Origin: Theristus sp. LFF4_11
Lineage: Eukaryota > Nematoda > Chromadorea > Monhysterida > Xyalidae
Assembly (NCBI GenBank): GCA_030248135.1
Contig: JASANC010003160.1
Coordinates: 1 to 64,000, forward strand
Direction of reading: 5' to 3'
Length of the DNA: 64,000 nucleotides
Shown: one piece after another, positions 34,709 through 46,418 of the stretch
Layout: each line of letters begins with the position of its first letter
Position numbering within the stretch: the first letter of the stretch is position 1
Translations under genes and position numbers: made by a program
Notes under the pieces: generated by a model
What the model saw: only the letters and a program-made list of their open reading frames with translations
The model's database searches: none
What the model was told of the DNA's origin: nothing

Positions 34709-37700
34709 ATGATGGCGACGACGACGACGGTGAACGAACAATTGCAAAACATGACACTTGACCCGGCTGCTTTACATCCCGTTCCAGGCAATCCGGCTGT
34801 GAATCCAGACATATTCAAACTGGAAAAGAAACCAAAAGTTTGTCGTGTTTTGTTTTTAGCTTCATTTTGTTGCGTTACATTTTCTCAAGGCGAAAATAAA
34901 AACAGTTTTCATAAAAAAAACGATTCACATTCAATGAATCACAATCTTTGATTCGATTTTTTATACTTCTGAATTCGGTTGCCTTCACTCACACCACAGT
35001 TTCTCACTTTACCGCCGAGTTGATGTAGTTTCTCATGGCCGAGTGTTTGATAAAAAAAGTTCAAGTTCAAGTACCGTATGTTTGTATGAACGGCATGCGG
35101 TCGATCCGGTACCGGTCGATCCGGTACCTGGCAATTTTCTAGGGCGGTCGATCCGGTACCAGGTCGATCCGGTATAGGGTTGTTAAAAAAATCAAAAATC
35201 GTCGTTTTTGTTTTTTTTTAAATTTTTTTTTTAAAATTTCAAAAATCAAAGTTGTGCTAAATCAATCAGGGAGTCCGAAGAACCACATATGATATGCAAG
35301 CGCCTCCCGAATGACTCCCGTATGGCGGAACTTTGCAGATTTTGTTTTGGTGACCTCAATTACCCCTTTTCCAAACCGTCACCATGCCTCTTCTTGTGTT
35401 TTGACCTCCAAAGCGTCACTAATTGTCCCCAGCTAAGCTAATGCTAAAGTGAAGACAAACATACCGCCTTGAAATTCGATCAATTCTTCTGATGGTGTCG
35501 CTACGACACGACACGAAGCAGCAACCAGACAACGTAGCGCTTGCAAACGGAGCAGCGAGCACAATCGGACGCTCTGCGAGGCGAATCGTCACCTTATCTG
35601 CATCGGAAATGGTAGGCTAAGCTTTGGGACGCTCAAAAATTTCATCGCAGATGTTGTCGAAGCCTAAAATCAGTCGGTAAAACGGCCCAAAATCGACTGC
35701 TAAAGGTTTTACGAGGTATAATCAAAGAAAATTTTTGTTGAACTTTCGAAAAATTGTGCCAAAATTGAGGTTTTCAGAGCATATTAGAAGAAAATTTTTC
35801 GATTTTTTTTTTTAAATCGGCATTTTTGTTTTTTTTAATCACTTTTTTTTAAAAAAAAATCCATTTTTGTTTAACAACCCTAATCCGGTACCAATTGAAA
35901 TTTTCAACTGTTTTAGCATTCAATTCAATTTGTTTTCCATTTTTCTTCTCATTTCTCTCATTTTATCTGATGTCTGAAACATTTTACCGCAGGTTTTTTC
36001 GCGGGAAATATGAAAATAAAAACAACAGACATTTTTCCTCAACTCCAAAAGAGAACCGAATCAGTCTTCATATTTTTATTTTGTTCTCCTTTTCTTGCTG
36101 AGCTGATAATTTTGCAAATTTTCACCGTCTTGGAGCTTTATTCTTCTGGAAAATAGTTCAGAAAATAAAAAAAAACATATGGTACACTTGTTTTGCTTTT
36201 TTCAGAATCAGATTACGATTCCCAAAACCAACCAAGTGTCGCAAGTCGTCGTCGTCTCATATCGTATCATCAACAATCGTATCAACAATCAACCAAAGAA
36301 AAATCGAAAACATAACGAATTGAACGCTAAAAACCCGTAAAACAGCTGAAAATTTCAATTGGTACCGGATCGACCGAGTACCGGATCGACCTGGTACCGG
36401 ATCGACCTACAGCCAAAAATAACCCCCCCCCCAAAAAATAAACCCCCACCCCCAGAAGTCGCTGAAGAAATAAACCCCTATGGGGGTTTATTAGAGGTAA
36501 TACGGTAAATACGAAAAAACGGAAAATACGGAAACGCTATTTTTCCCGTTTTTTTCAAGGCATCAATTTTTGCCCAGGGAGAAAACGCTATAGATACGTA
36601 CGTATATCTATACGTATAGATTACGCATTTTTTTACCGGTAAAAAACCTGTATTTTTCCCATGCCAACCCTTGGCAGATGTATTTCGTCTGATTGTCACA
36701 ACTTTGTTGTGCGTTCAAAAAAAGAATATGAAAAACCAATGATCCGTCGCTGCCGTCATGGTTGCGCTAGCAAACTCGTGTTTTCAGTTTTCATGGTTTT
36801 CCCACGGCCACCGCGCCGCGCACCGTGACTGTCAATCGCAATTGCAGTCCAATTTATGTTAATTTAGACTCAGTTGGATTGGGTTTGCCACTTGTGTAAC
36901 GGGTGATTTTTAGTGTCACGTCACCACATAATTCGTCAAAAAATGATTGCCAACGTTGCAGTACATCCTTGCGCATGACGTCGGCGCCGGCGCACGCTGC
37001 CTAAACTGCAAGGATGCGTGTCCCGGATTGGATCTACACTTTTGGCGGTATGTGTTGTGTTTTGTCGAGATTTTTTGCGACTTTTTTTATTATCGAATGA
37101 ACAAACTGTATTTTAGGCGCTGTTTTTTGCCAGGCCAGGCTAATCTAGCATAAAGCGTACAGAGACCGCCGTCACGTCATATTAGGTGGCCATAAAGTAT
37201 ATATAGGCCATATGGGCCATATAATAGTTTTTCTGTCATAAAGTGCCTATACACCGCCCCGGAACGCACACATAAGCGTCTAACGCGCAACCACCTCGGC
37301 CACAAAAGTGACAATTATCAGATTTTGTGACTTGATTTTTGACAACTGGCATTCAATGTTCTCGCCTCAGGAAAATCTGTCTCGCGTGCAAATGCCGCAA
37401 AGACGAGCACGACATGCAGCACGTCGACAACGATCCAGTCGAGATTCGCATCGGCAAATTATTCGATCGAGAGCCGTTCAGCAAGCGCGACCATCAGGTC
37501 TGGCTTGGCGTCTGTGTATTTTGGTAGCGTGGCGTGTTTGTACGGTGGAGTCCGAACTGCCGAATGTCGTGAGCTCGTTTTTCGGAGTTCCAATTGGTGA
37601 AACACCGATGGTGAACAAAAGTTGAAAAGCAAAACTGAATGAATGTTGTTTTCGCTCAAAACAGAAGCATATTTTTTATAAATAATGTTTTTTACCTCTG

Positions 37701-40700
37701 GGGTCAGTTTTATTAAAAGTTAGCAGTCCAATAGTGCCACACCGCACAGTCATCAAATCATGAATTAACAAATTTTAATTTCCTCGCTTAACGTTGAAGA
37801 GCAGACATTATTGAATCGGTTTGCGTGAAAAACGACGGAACTGTGATGCCTCATGATTTCATTCAGCGGCGCTGTAGCACTCCTGGATTGTTGTCATTTT
37901 TTTGGGTTTTGCGACTCGCTGCGTTGGCAGACGTCGAAAGGAAACTAGTTTCAATCTTTATATGGCAATTCAAAATCGCCTAAAAGTGACCGAGCCCTAT
38001 TTAGGGGACTCGGATCACGATCACTTTACCAATTTTGAATTCCCGCATCACCACGCACAAAACTTTACCGATCTATGCGCGCATTCAGTCTCGGGAACCA
38101 AAATAAGGGCTAATACTAAGCTATAAAGCACCAAGGCGCATTCATGCACGCGCGCGCTGAAACGCGCGTCAACTTTCATGAATGGCGTTTAAGATATAAA
38201 ACTGGCCAACGGTCTGTACCAGTCGGCCGTGCGTGGCCAGTGGCACAGAGAAGCAAGCAGCTGACGTGGTGACACTAAACTGCAGCCGGAGCCAGCGACG
38301 ATGTCGTACGTGTCGATGCAGAACGGCCAGGTGATGACACGGGCGCAGGCGGCCGAGCAGCCACGGACGCACGCGCAGCACGCGCTCATGCACGAGTACA
38401 CCTGGGTGCCGCCCGGAGCCACGCCCGCCATGGTAGTGCTAGCACTCAGTGTTGAGCTTTTGTTGATTGAGTTCGATTGATTGATGCGTTCTCTGCTCCG
38501 GAATACTTCCACTACCAGAGACGTGGGCACACTCCGGTTTAAAGGTTCACACTTTTTTCGTAAGGTCGCGAAATTCATGTCCGGCTTATCGCCGGAGGAT
38601 CGTCCGATCGAGGGCGCGGAGGGCGCCGTGAAACGTCGTCAGGCGCTCGAGTATCAGGTTGGCGAGTTTTATGGACCATTTTTCAGTTTCGTTTTTTTAT
38701 TTTTTGTCTGGGTTTTTGTGTCAAAATGGTAATTCACAGTTGAGGTACTTTTGAACTTGAAACGTGTTTTGCGCCGGTTTTTGTTGTTGTTGTACATCAA
38801 TCAGTATCACCATTATTGTGCTCTCGACACGTGCTTTCTTCGCGTTTAACACAACAACCTTTGAAAAAAGCGTTATTGTGAGCATCATTATTATGTCGTG
38901 CCGCGTGTCATGTTTTTTTGTTGTGTTATTTGAAATCATTCTGCTGAACAAAAACCTGCAGTGCGCTTTTGTTGTAACTTGCAACCGCGTGTGTGGTGTG
39001 TGCATTAGTTCGATATACATGCAGCCGAAAATGGTTGCAATTTCGAAGTGAAATGTATTGTTCAGTGATTCGACTTTATTTATTTTTTATCACCTCCCTG
39101 TTAGTTATTGAATGTTACCTCGAACTGAAAAAAGCCGGCAAAACTTGTCGCCACCCCACCACCAACCTGTATCAAATCAGAAATCAGTCCTCGTCACTTT
39201 CGAATGCTTAATGAATGGTGTGTTGTGTGGGTATTATAAATTCTGATTTGTTTGTTTTTTGACTCAACAGTTTGGTTGTAGCGCGAGTGATTTGCACCAA
39301 TCCACAATCAATAATGTTGACCACCACTGACCGTGACCAAAGCGTTGCCACTGCTGATGTTTACATACTGAGACTGTTCAGTCGTGGATGGCGTTGCTTT
39401 GCGTCTGGCCATTTTGGCTTTGTCGATGCGCGCAGAATTATGACCAATCAGGTGCGCGTATTGATGTTAGCAACTTTTTTGTTTCTGTATGGTGAGCGTT
39501 TGTTGGCGTATTTTAGCTTCTTACTTGACTGGCACACTTTTACGATCGAATACAACATGTTTGTTGGTTACTTTTTTCGCAGAACGCAGAGCATGCGATG
39601 AACTTTGTTTTAATTACAGTGAGAAAAAAGAATGTATCATCGGGTTTGCTTGAACATCAAAACACCCTTGTGGCTGCTGTGGTGTTCTCGCAGCTCCGAT
39701 CCCGGTCGTTCTTCTTCTCTGTTGTTGCTGCAACATTCTAATTCATTTCAAAAAATAACAAAAGCATTTTGGAATGCTATGAAGCGTGCGCTGTTGCGGG
39801 ACATTTTGTTTGACCATTAGGTCGGGTTCTTATCTCTTGTTTTCTGACAGAGTTATGGGTGATTTTCTTCTATTTACGGTTGTCTTGTGTTCCGTGTGTT
39901 CTGTTATGCTATTTTTACGACGTTTTATGTGCGTGTTTTGTGGCCATTTGTCAGCTTTTTATGACTCAAACGGCTGTCTATTTCTGTTTGCTTGTTTTTT
40001 TCGTTAATGTTCTGTTATTGGGGGTTATATTCCTTTGTCACTTTTCAAGTTAGTTTTTATTAACAAAAAAACGGCTGAAAAGCTGATTGGTTGTTTCAGT
40101 ATTTCGCTGCCAAACAACATTTGTCGCAATATTTGAAATGGGGGTCGTAAGAAATGACAAGCAATTTTTAGGTGTCGTGCTTTCAACATGAGTTATCACG
40201 GGGAGCTATTTTCATTTTTTTTGTTTGAATTTGACCATGATAGAAAACCGTAAAACTACAAAGCTAAACCGGAGCTGGAGCTGATCCCTGATCCCAATGT
40301 TTAACCCCTTCAACAAAGCTGTCAATCAAGGCACTTTCACTTTGTTAAAAAGGCTTCACTTAGGATTAGGATTAGGTTTAGGATTAGGAACCTACAACGA
40401 CTTCATTAGGATTAGGATTGGGCTTAGGATTAGGAACCTACAACGACTTCATTGAAACCGAACTAAAACAACAAAACAGATTGTAAACTTGGCTTTGGTT
40501 TAGTAATGTAGGCAAAGCATAGAAAACACGCAAACGCAAAACTGCCAGCACGTGGTTCAGGTTCATGATTTGACGGCCTTACCGACGCTAACATGATAGA
40601 TGATGCATTCTGTTGTCTAGTTTGAGAAGAAAGTGAGAAATCTAATTTTGTATGTTTGTGTGTGAAAAGAAAACGGGGATACGTCCATTTTGTCAATTGT

Positions 40701-43660
40701 TATGAAACACCGTGCATGATATTGTGTTTGATTTTCAAAAGTTGCACCATTTCAGCTTCCCCTACACGACTGTGATCCATCCGCGTGCAATGCGCTGCCC
40801 GACAATGAGCGCAACATCATGGCCAAATACGTGCAGACCGTCAAAAATGAGGTTCGTCCGCTTTTTGGCTGCTTTGTTTGTTTTTTCGCATGTTTTTCAT
40901 GCGTGCTTTTCACAGACATCAAAACTGAGAAATGGAAAGTGCGGTCAGTTTTGTGTTTCCAGAATGAGTGAACGAAACAAGCTCCAGAAAACCAAACACT
41001 TTTCGCATGCACAGTACAGCAACAATTTGTACCGTCTTGCAACGCATCTGTCACAAGCAATTTACCTTCATGCGGCTTTTATTTTCTTCAGTTTTAGGCG
41101 GCTTTTCTTTCGCCGAGCCTCCTAACCTAATTTTTGCACAAGCCACACGCACAGTTTTTGTATGTTGATAGATTTTTGCCCGCAAAAATCAGCTCGCCTC
41201 TTATCATTCGGTGTAAGCTCTCCTGTCAACAGCTGAAAGGCAATGCGACTTTTGTCTTTCCGTTTTTTTCGCTTTTTCGTTCCGTTGCGATTTGTCTCGG
41301 TTTTTTTAAGTTTTTAGTTGCACTCGTGCACTGAAGTGTATGTTCTTCGTCTTTGTCAAAAACTTTTTCAAAACAACTACTTTTATATGCAACCAGCTCG
41401 TTCGCGACATGTGATGTGATTGGTTGTGTCACAGTGACTCTGCCAATCAGCATGGCAGATTGAATTTTTTCTCTTGGGTTATCGCGGCATCACCACAACG
41501 AATTTTTTTAGGTAGTCGGCATGGGTCAGGTGGACGAACTGCAGAACAAAGAAAAAGAGCGACGCTTACCCGAGAAGGGGCTGTGTTTTGAGGTATTTAT
41601 GGCACATTTTCTTTTGCATTTTATCGTTTTTTTCTGCTTTTACTTTATAAATGGTTCTCTTCAGGGTTGTGATACGTGCCACGGACGCATGGACAAAAAG
41701 GATGTGGGTGTGTTCACGAACCATGGCCGGCCGGAGGTGGGCTCGCGATACTAAAGCGGCATTCATGGAGCAGTATTTAGTGACGCACAGCTATATGTTT
41801 TACACGACTAAAATACTGATTCACGAATACCCCTTAATTCAATAATAAAAAAGAAAAATAGTATTGGCATAAGAAGGCGTGTTTAAGTAAAAGGTTTAAA
41901 AGTCCCTTCCTCGTTACTCCCTTCCACTTTTCTCAACTCCAGAACTCAGTGACGGTATTAGTGCAACTCTGTAAAGCCGGAACTCTTGGTTAAACAACAA
42001 CATGGAATTACTAAAGTTTTCCCAGTACATAAATGGGAGGAACATTCATGACGCAGTATTTATTGACGTATAGCTATGTGTCAATACGTCACTAATTACT
42101 GTTTCATAAATACCGCTTCACAAAACAAAACCGTGCTTGATTGTTTGTTTGTTTGTTCAGTCCGTCTGGCATCCGAACTGTTTCCGATGTTGCGAGTGCG
42201 ACCGTCTGCTGGTTGACATGCTGTACTTCTACAATCACAAGAATGGAAAGTATTACTGCGGTCGTCACTTCGGCAACACCATGTACCCGCGGTGTGCTGG
42301 CTGCGATGAGGTTGACAGAGGGGGGGGGGGGTGCACGAACAGCTGTATTCTACATTTGTTTTACAATTGAACTGCTGTAAGCGCCCGTTCATGCTGACGT
42401 TTGTGTGTGAATGGCACGTCACATCACCTGTCTTAGTATACTACCGTCCATGGAGACGTGCTTTTAACGTACGTCGGTGTGAACCGGCCTTACCAACCGT
42501 CACAGTCGAACATCTCACATTGATGTGTAGCTCCTGACACCGCTTCTGTTCTCCATTCTCCGCAGTGTTACCAAAACTAAACTCAAAACTTTTACCACGT
42601 TTTTTTGAATCTCCATTCCGAACTGCACACACCGTATACAGTTGATCTTTGCGCACGAGTACACGCGCGCCGAAGACAAGGACTGGCATCTGTCGCATTT
42701 CTGCTGTTTCGGCTGCGACAAGGAGCTGGGCGGCTATCGGTACATGGTGCGCGAGCCGCATCCGTACTGCATCGAGTGCTACATGCACAAGTTCGCCAGG
42801 GTTCGTTACAGTGTTCAGGGGGAAGTCTGAATTATCGGCAATCCACAGCAACGCCTCCACAAAATACGTGCATCACGTGATCGCCAACCAATCAGTGGAC
42901 TGTGACTGTCTATTATTTAGTTCGACTGTAGGTTCAGTGTACATGATTGTAACACTGGAGTGTTCTTTGACGAACCATTTTCTAGTACACTTGTTTCTGT
43001 GGTCATGTCGTGTCATGTGTCACGATTTCCAGGTGTTCACGAGCTCTGTCTTTGTAGATTTATCACATGGAGCGTTTTGATCAACGATTTTCCAGTGCAC
43101 TTGTTTTTTGTGATGTCATGATGGTGGTGTCAAACTTCTGGTCTTATATTGCAGACCTGTCACGCGTGCAAATCGAAAATCGGTCCTGACACGCAACGAA
43201 TCAGCCACAAGGAGCTGCACTGGCATGCGTTGCCTGACTGCTTTCAGTGAGTCGCTTTTTTGTTTGTTTGGTTGGTTGGTTGGTTAAAAATTGTTGTGAA
43301 AGCAAAACATTACCAGTGACGGTGTCTCCGCAAACCAGAGCTCGCTAGTGTACAAACGAGTGCAGCATATGTGTGTACACATACTGTAGTCGTCACTCAT
43401 TTGTACGCATGCACCATGTATGCCCGACGTTCCAGTGAATACAGTTTTTATCTATTCCACTATCTCTTCCATTCATTCCTTGATTCTCCGATAGAGTGTT
43501 GTTTTAAAAGAAATGAATGACTTTTCACAAAATTAGAATTAAAAAAACGTATTTCAGTTGTGACCAGTGCAGCACGTCGCTTGTTAGCAAGAAATTCGTC
43601 GTGAAGGGCTCGAATATCTTTTGTACGACCGACTGTAAAAAGTTGTATTTTGGAAAATGA
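34709..43660 (+). CDS. TES: Testin: Cys-rich N-terminus, PET domain, three LIM domains; 12 exons
   Basis: Testin is a focal-adhesion and actin-cytoskeleton adaptor. Exons: 34709-34837, 36962-37047, 37371-37497, 38286-38432, 38565-38657, 40756-40851, 41512-41592, 41665-41736, 42161-42310, 42642-42800, 43155-43246, 43558-43660; 444 aa (human about 421). The N-terminal testin signature spans exons 2-3 ([10 protein letters not shown], then [14 protein letters not shown]). The PET domain covers exons 4-7 ([38 protein letters not shown]). LIM1 joins exons 8-9 ([31 protein letters not shown]). LIM2 is CAGCDE plus exon 10 ([23 protein letters not shown]). LIM3 is exons 11-12 ([36 protein letters not shown]). 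The zinc ligands looked for are present. Two ATGs are adjacent (34709, 34712), 32 bases after a TTTTCAG acceptor. Intron 1 (2.1 kb) contains a foldback element carrying a hAT-like insertion. The exon 3 donor (GTCTGG) is the weakest junction. Confidence 0.95.
35097..36409. mobile_element. Foldback-type element FB1 with tandem 15-mer arms, in TES intron 1
   Basis: The left arm has several GGTCGATCCGGTACC units and the right arm the inverted GGTACCGGATCGACC units. Inside these, GGTACCAATTGAAATTTTCA pairs with TGAAAATTTCAATTGGTACC. H1 copy 4 is inserted at 35175-35882 within the left arm, so FB1 itself is about 600 bp. No coding sequence recognised. Confidence 0.82.
35175..35882. mobile_element. 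hAT-like element, family H1, copy 4, inserted into FB1
   Basis: TAGGGTTGTT to AACAACCCTA with a perfect 8-bp duplication ATCCGGTA (35167-35174 and 35883-35890) made from an FB1 repeat unit. 708 bp. Confidence 0.93.
36420..36507. mobile_element. Family G partial copy in TES intron 1
   Basis: Matches one end of the element at 27202-27636, including CAGAAGTCGCTGAAGAAATA and TTAGAGGTAATACGGTA. Confidence 0.7.
36508..36673. mobile_element. Family H2-related fragment
   Basis: Ends TTTTTCCCATGCCAACCCTT like the right end of the element at 5212-6002, with ACCGGTAAAAAACC before it; the left end is not recognisable. Contains the palindrome ATACGTACGTAT. Confidence 0.5.
37893..38115. mobile_element. 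MITE family D copy, reverse orientation, in TES intron 3
   Basis: Reads as the reverse of the copy at 53903: GACGTCGAAAGGAAACTAGT, CTATTTAGGGGACTCGGATC, AATTTTGAATTCCCGCATCA and TCAGTCTCGGGAACCAA. Confidence 0.75.
38733..40755. other. TES intron 5, about 2.1 kb
   Basis: T-rich intron between 38657 and 40756 with the TTAGGA tract near its end. No exon or RNA gene recognised. Confidence 0.6.
40361..40435. repeat. Interstitial TTAGGA-rich tract
   Basis: CTTAGGATTAGGATTAGGTT followed by TAGGATTAGGAACCTACAAC, partly duplicated. It resembles a telomere-like array but is degenerate, and its upstream sequence AAAAAGGCTT is shared with 61611. Confidence 0.8.
41756..41838. mobile_element. Hairpin MITE family B in TES intron 8
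   Basis: AAGCGGCATTCATGGAGCAG, TATTTAGTGACGCACAGCTA, and a diverged right arm GATTCACGAATACC. It starts about 20 bases after the exon 8 donor. Confidence 0.8.
42045..42120. mobile_element. Hairpin MITE family B, second copy in TES intron 8
   Basis: ACATTCATGACGCAGTATTT, GACGTATAGCTATG and right arm TACTGTTTCATAAATACC. Confidence 0.8.
42384..42493. mobile_element. MITE family C, in TES intron 9
   Basis: Ends CGCCCGTTCATGCTGACGT and ACGTCGGTGTGAACCGGCC are inverted repeats around CCGTCCATGGAGACGTGC. Confidence 0.7.
42827..42930. mobile_element. MITE family A, half copy in TES intron 10
   Basis: GCATCACGTGATCGCCAACC, CAATCAGTGG and terminal TTTAGTTCGACTGTA. Confidence 0.65.
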
Positions 43661-45592
43661 TGAAAGTAGTCGCAGAACTACAGGAAAGGACAATATATCA
43701 ATGTCAATATCGCTCATTCATGCCATATTCCATTCGATTCTATTGAATAGAAGATTCTCTACGCTTGTATTCCGCACCAGTTTCACTTCTTGTTTCCTCC
43801 GCCGTCGATGTGTGTCTGTCTGTGTTGTTGCTGAAGATTGATTGGCTTTTGCTGTTTTTGTCTCTATTTTGTTAAAAAAAATTCATTCCGCCGTTATCCA
43901 TGCTATCATTTCTGATCCATATTCTGTTTCTGCATTTTGTTATACGTGAAGGCTTGTTTTATGTTTTACTTGTATGAAACGACATTCATGAAACAGTACT
44001 ACGTGACGCATAGCTATGTTTTTTCCGCTACTGCTTCATGAATGCCTCTTGATCCTTTGAACAGACACAATGTCAAGTTCTAGCTGAACTAGGTAGGAGA
44101 GTAAAACAGGTTTGTTGCTTTTTGCCTCTAGTTTTGTGTGCTTTTTTGCTGTCTATTTATTCATTCATCCGGCTTCATTCAGTTCAGAAAAGAAAACACT
44201 AATGTCACTTTTTCAGCGTTTTTTTTGCATGAAAAACATTCCATAGTGATAAGTAGACAATCGTAAGTAACTAATTTATTTGTGTCATGCTTCCGTCGTG
44301 TGTACTCTCAGTATTTGCAACTAACGCATATGCTTGGCTTGGTAATGTTCTTCCACTCAGGTGCTTTTGATATAGCAGTGTGCTAGTGTACCTTTGGGAG
44401 GCGTAGATTACGTGGAAAAGTGTCCATGTTCGTTATTTTGCATTGTGATACACGATGACCCGGCAAACACACGTTTACTTGCAACCGATGAAGCCAATCA
44501 GCAAACTGCATTTGAAAAATCAATACAGGCGCGGCAAAGTATCGCGTGTTTGATCTGCTGTGCATCAACAGTTTCACAGTGATATGTTATGTTTGTTCTC
44601 CGACTGGTGTGTCTGTGTCTTCCTGCAGTTTAATTTTTTTCAAAATAACAAATTGCCATACTATTCAATATTTCAGCATGCAATTACTAGTATCGATCAG
44701 TCGCAATAATTAGTTTTTTCGTTTTAAACCTGTTTAAACGGACCCAATTGTTTTTTTATGCTGATTGCTAATTGATTACGTGCTTGTTTCTTTGATTTTT
44801 TTTGCATTTTTCGGAACCTCACATGACGCAAAGCCGTGCTGTTTGATGTTTGTTATTGATGTTGTTGATTTTTCAGGAAAAAAAAACTGGTTTAGGTGTA
44901 TCTGCTTTGCTGATATATTCAAGATAACTTTCAAACTGACTGGTAGCTAATGAATACTGGTCAATAAATAGTTGAGGTTTCAAATGTTCGTTGTCCCAAT
45001 AGTTGCTGTGCCGTTGATTGACGCACAGGTTGGTTGTTTGCTTGTCGCTGTTGCATAATAATAGAATTAAGTTTTTGGAAATTTTGTAACGAATCATATT
45101 TTCATGTTCGTGGATTAACACTTTAAGAGTTTCATTTTGGGTGATGACGTGAATCTTTTCATGTGTATTACAATTGTGAAATTGCAAGGAATTGTGAATT
45201 TGAGGGTTGCGTGACCAATCAAAACGTTTTCGGTGTTTGTGGTAATCTGCCACTGTGTTTTGGGGAGGATTTGCAGTATTTATGCTTATTCTTTCACCTG
45301 CTGTCCTTACAGTTCAGTGCAGAAGTCTATGAATTCCATGTCCGTTGTTATTAGCTGCCTGCCCAATTTGATTTCAATTGTTATTTCAGTTCCTGTGAGA
45401 CTATCTCAGATTTTTTTTAAACAGAGTTTTTGCTGTTTCTATCTCTTGAAGACGTTGGGGTTGCCGTGCAGCTTTCAAAAATCAAAGTGTATCGTTAGCC
45501 AATCAGTGAGCAACCTGATGTTAAGTTCTTATTAAGTTGGTAAAATTTTGATTTATTTCGTTAAAATGTGTATCAGTTTGATTTCTGATGTG
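43661..45592. other. Spacer between the convergent TES and globin genes
   Basis: AT-rich with one family B hairpin. The longest frame (minus, about 44873-45253) has no recognisable domain or splice context and was not called. Confidence 0.5.
43979..44050. mobile_element. Hairpin MITE family B, downstream of TES
   Basis: GACATTCATGAAACAGTACT, GTGACGCATAGCTATG and GCTACTGCTTCATGAATGCC. Confidence 0.82.
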
Positions 45593-45874
45593 TCAAATTT
45601 GGCTGTTTGTTTTTTTGGTTGTAATAGATAATTTATTGTTTCTGGTAATCGTTTTCTCAACCTTTAACTTATTTGTCGAAAATCTTTTGTCGTACGTACT
45701 GTTTTGTCTTTTTATTTGTTGCTTGACTATTGTCTGTTTATTAGAACCTCTTACCTCTGTTATTCGCTGATGTTTTACCCAGACTATAAGATCTGTCTGT
45801 GGTAAAACACCTTCGGCAGTTCTGCCTGGTGTCCGTCGCACTGACGAGCCAGGGGCACCGCGGTATGCGTCTAC
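45593..45874 (-). CDS. Possible alternative terminal exon of the globin tail
   Basis: On the minus strand a GCCAG acceptor is followed by an open frame of 93 codons. Its first 22 residues (VDAYRGAPGSSVRRTPGR and so on) are GC-rich and resemble the globin tail. It joins in phase 0 to a GTCGGT donor inside globin exon 5 after GGG ACT AGG at 46473. Base composition drops sharply after GCCGAAG at about 45810, next to a GTGTTT that could be a donor, so the exon may end there. No homology is recognised; the call rests on composition, phase and splice signals. Confidence 0.35.
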   Translation of the reverse strand, partial: VDAYRGAPGSSVRRTPGRTAEGVLPQTDLIVWVKHQRITEVRGSNKQTIVKQQIKRQNSTYDKRFSTNKLKVEKTITRNNKLSITTKKTNSQI

Positions 45875-46418
45875 CTGGCGAAACCGCAAACAGCGAACTT
45901 CTTGTATTTCATTGTCACACATACGTGCGTTAGTTGGTAATGTTTTTATAAACAGACTTTAGTAAAACAACTTTCAAAAAAACTGAGCAATGCTTCATTC
46001 AAAAATGTTAGTTACCGTGTCGGATATAAAAAAAGCTATAATAAAAATCATATATTGTATCAACGTACATGTGATGCGTATTGCTAGAAAACGTTGAAAA
46101 ATCCATAATTGTGCAACAACTAATCAACGTAAAGGCTGAATTTTCGATATGAATGCAGTTGTGTCAGAGATTGGACGGGTGAACGTGTTTTACGAAACTG
46201 AAGTGAAAATTCAGAACCTCTAACATAAATTTGAATGTTCTCTCGGAGTCTCAACATTATGCTGAAACGACTGGCCAAAAGTGAAAGCAGAATATGTCAT
46301 GATGGGCCTCTATGCTACATGCTGTTCATACAGTCTTCTCGGAGTTTCCTGCTTTTTGCGAATTGGATGATGCGTGTCGAGTACAGCACGGTGCAAATGT
46401 TTTGTTTGTCTTGTTCGG

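Noticed and set aside
30567..35882. Four regularly repeated units, considered as a CRISPR-like or satellite array
   Set aside because: Units are about 700 bp with inverted ends and individual 8-bp target duplications, in a eukaryotic intergenic region; they are separate transposon insertions.
40361..40435. Internal telomere
   Set aside because: The array is short and degenerate and shares a non-telomeric flank with the copy at 61620.
44873..45253. 126-codon minus-strand frame (MADYHKHRKRFDW...)
   Set aside because: AT-rich, no recognised domain, lies downstream of the globin gene and has no splice partner; probably chance or 3' UTR.
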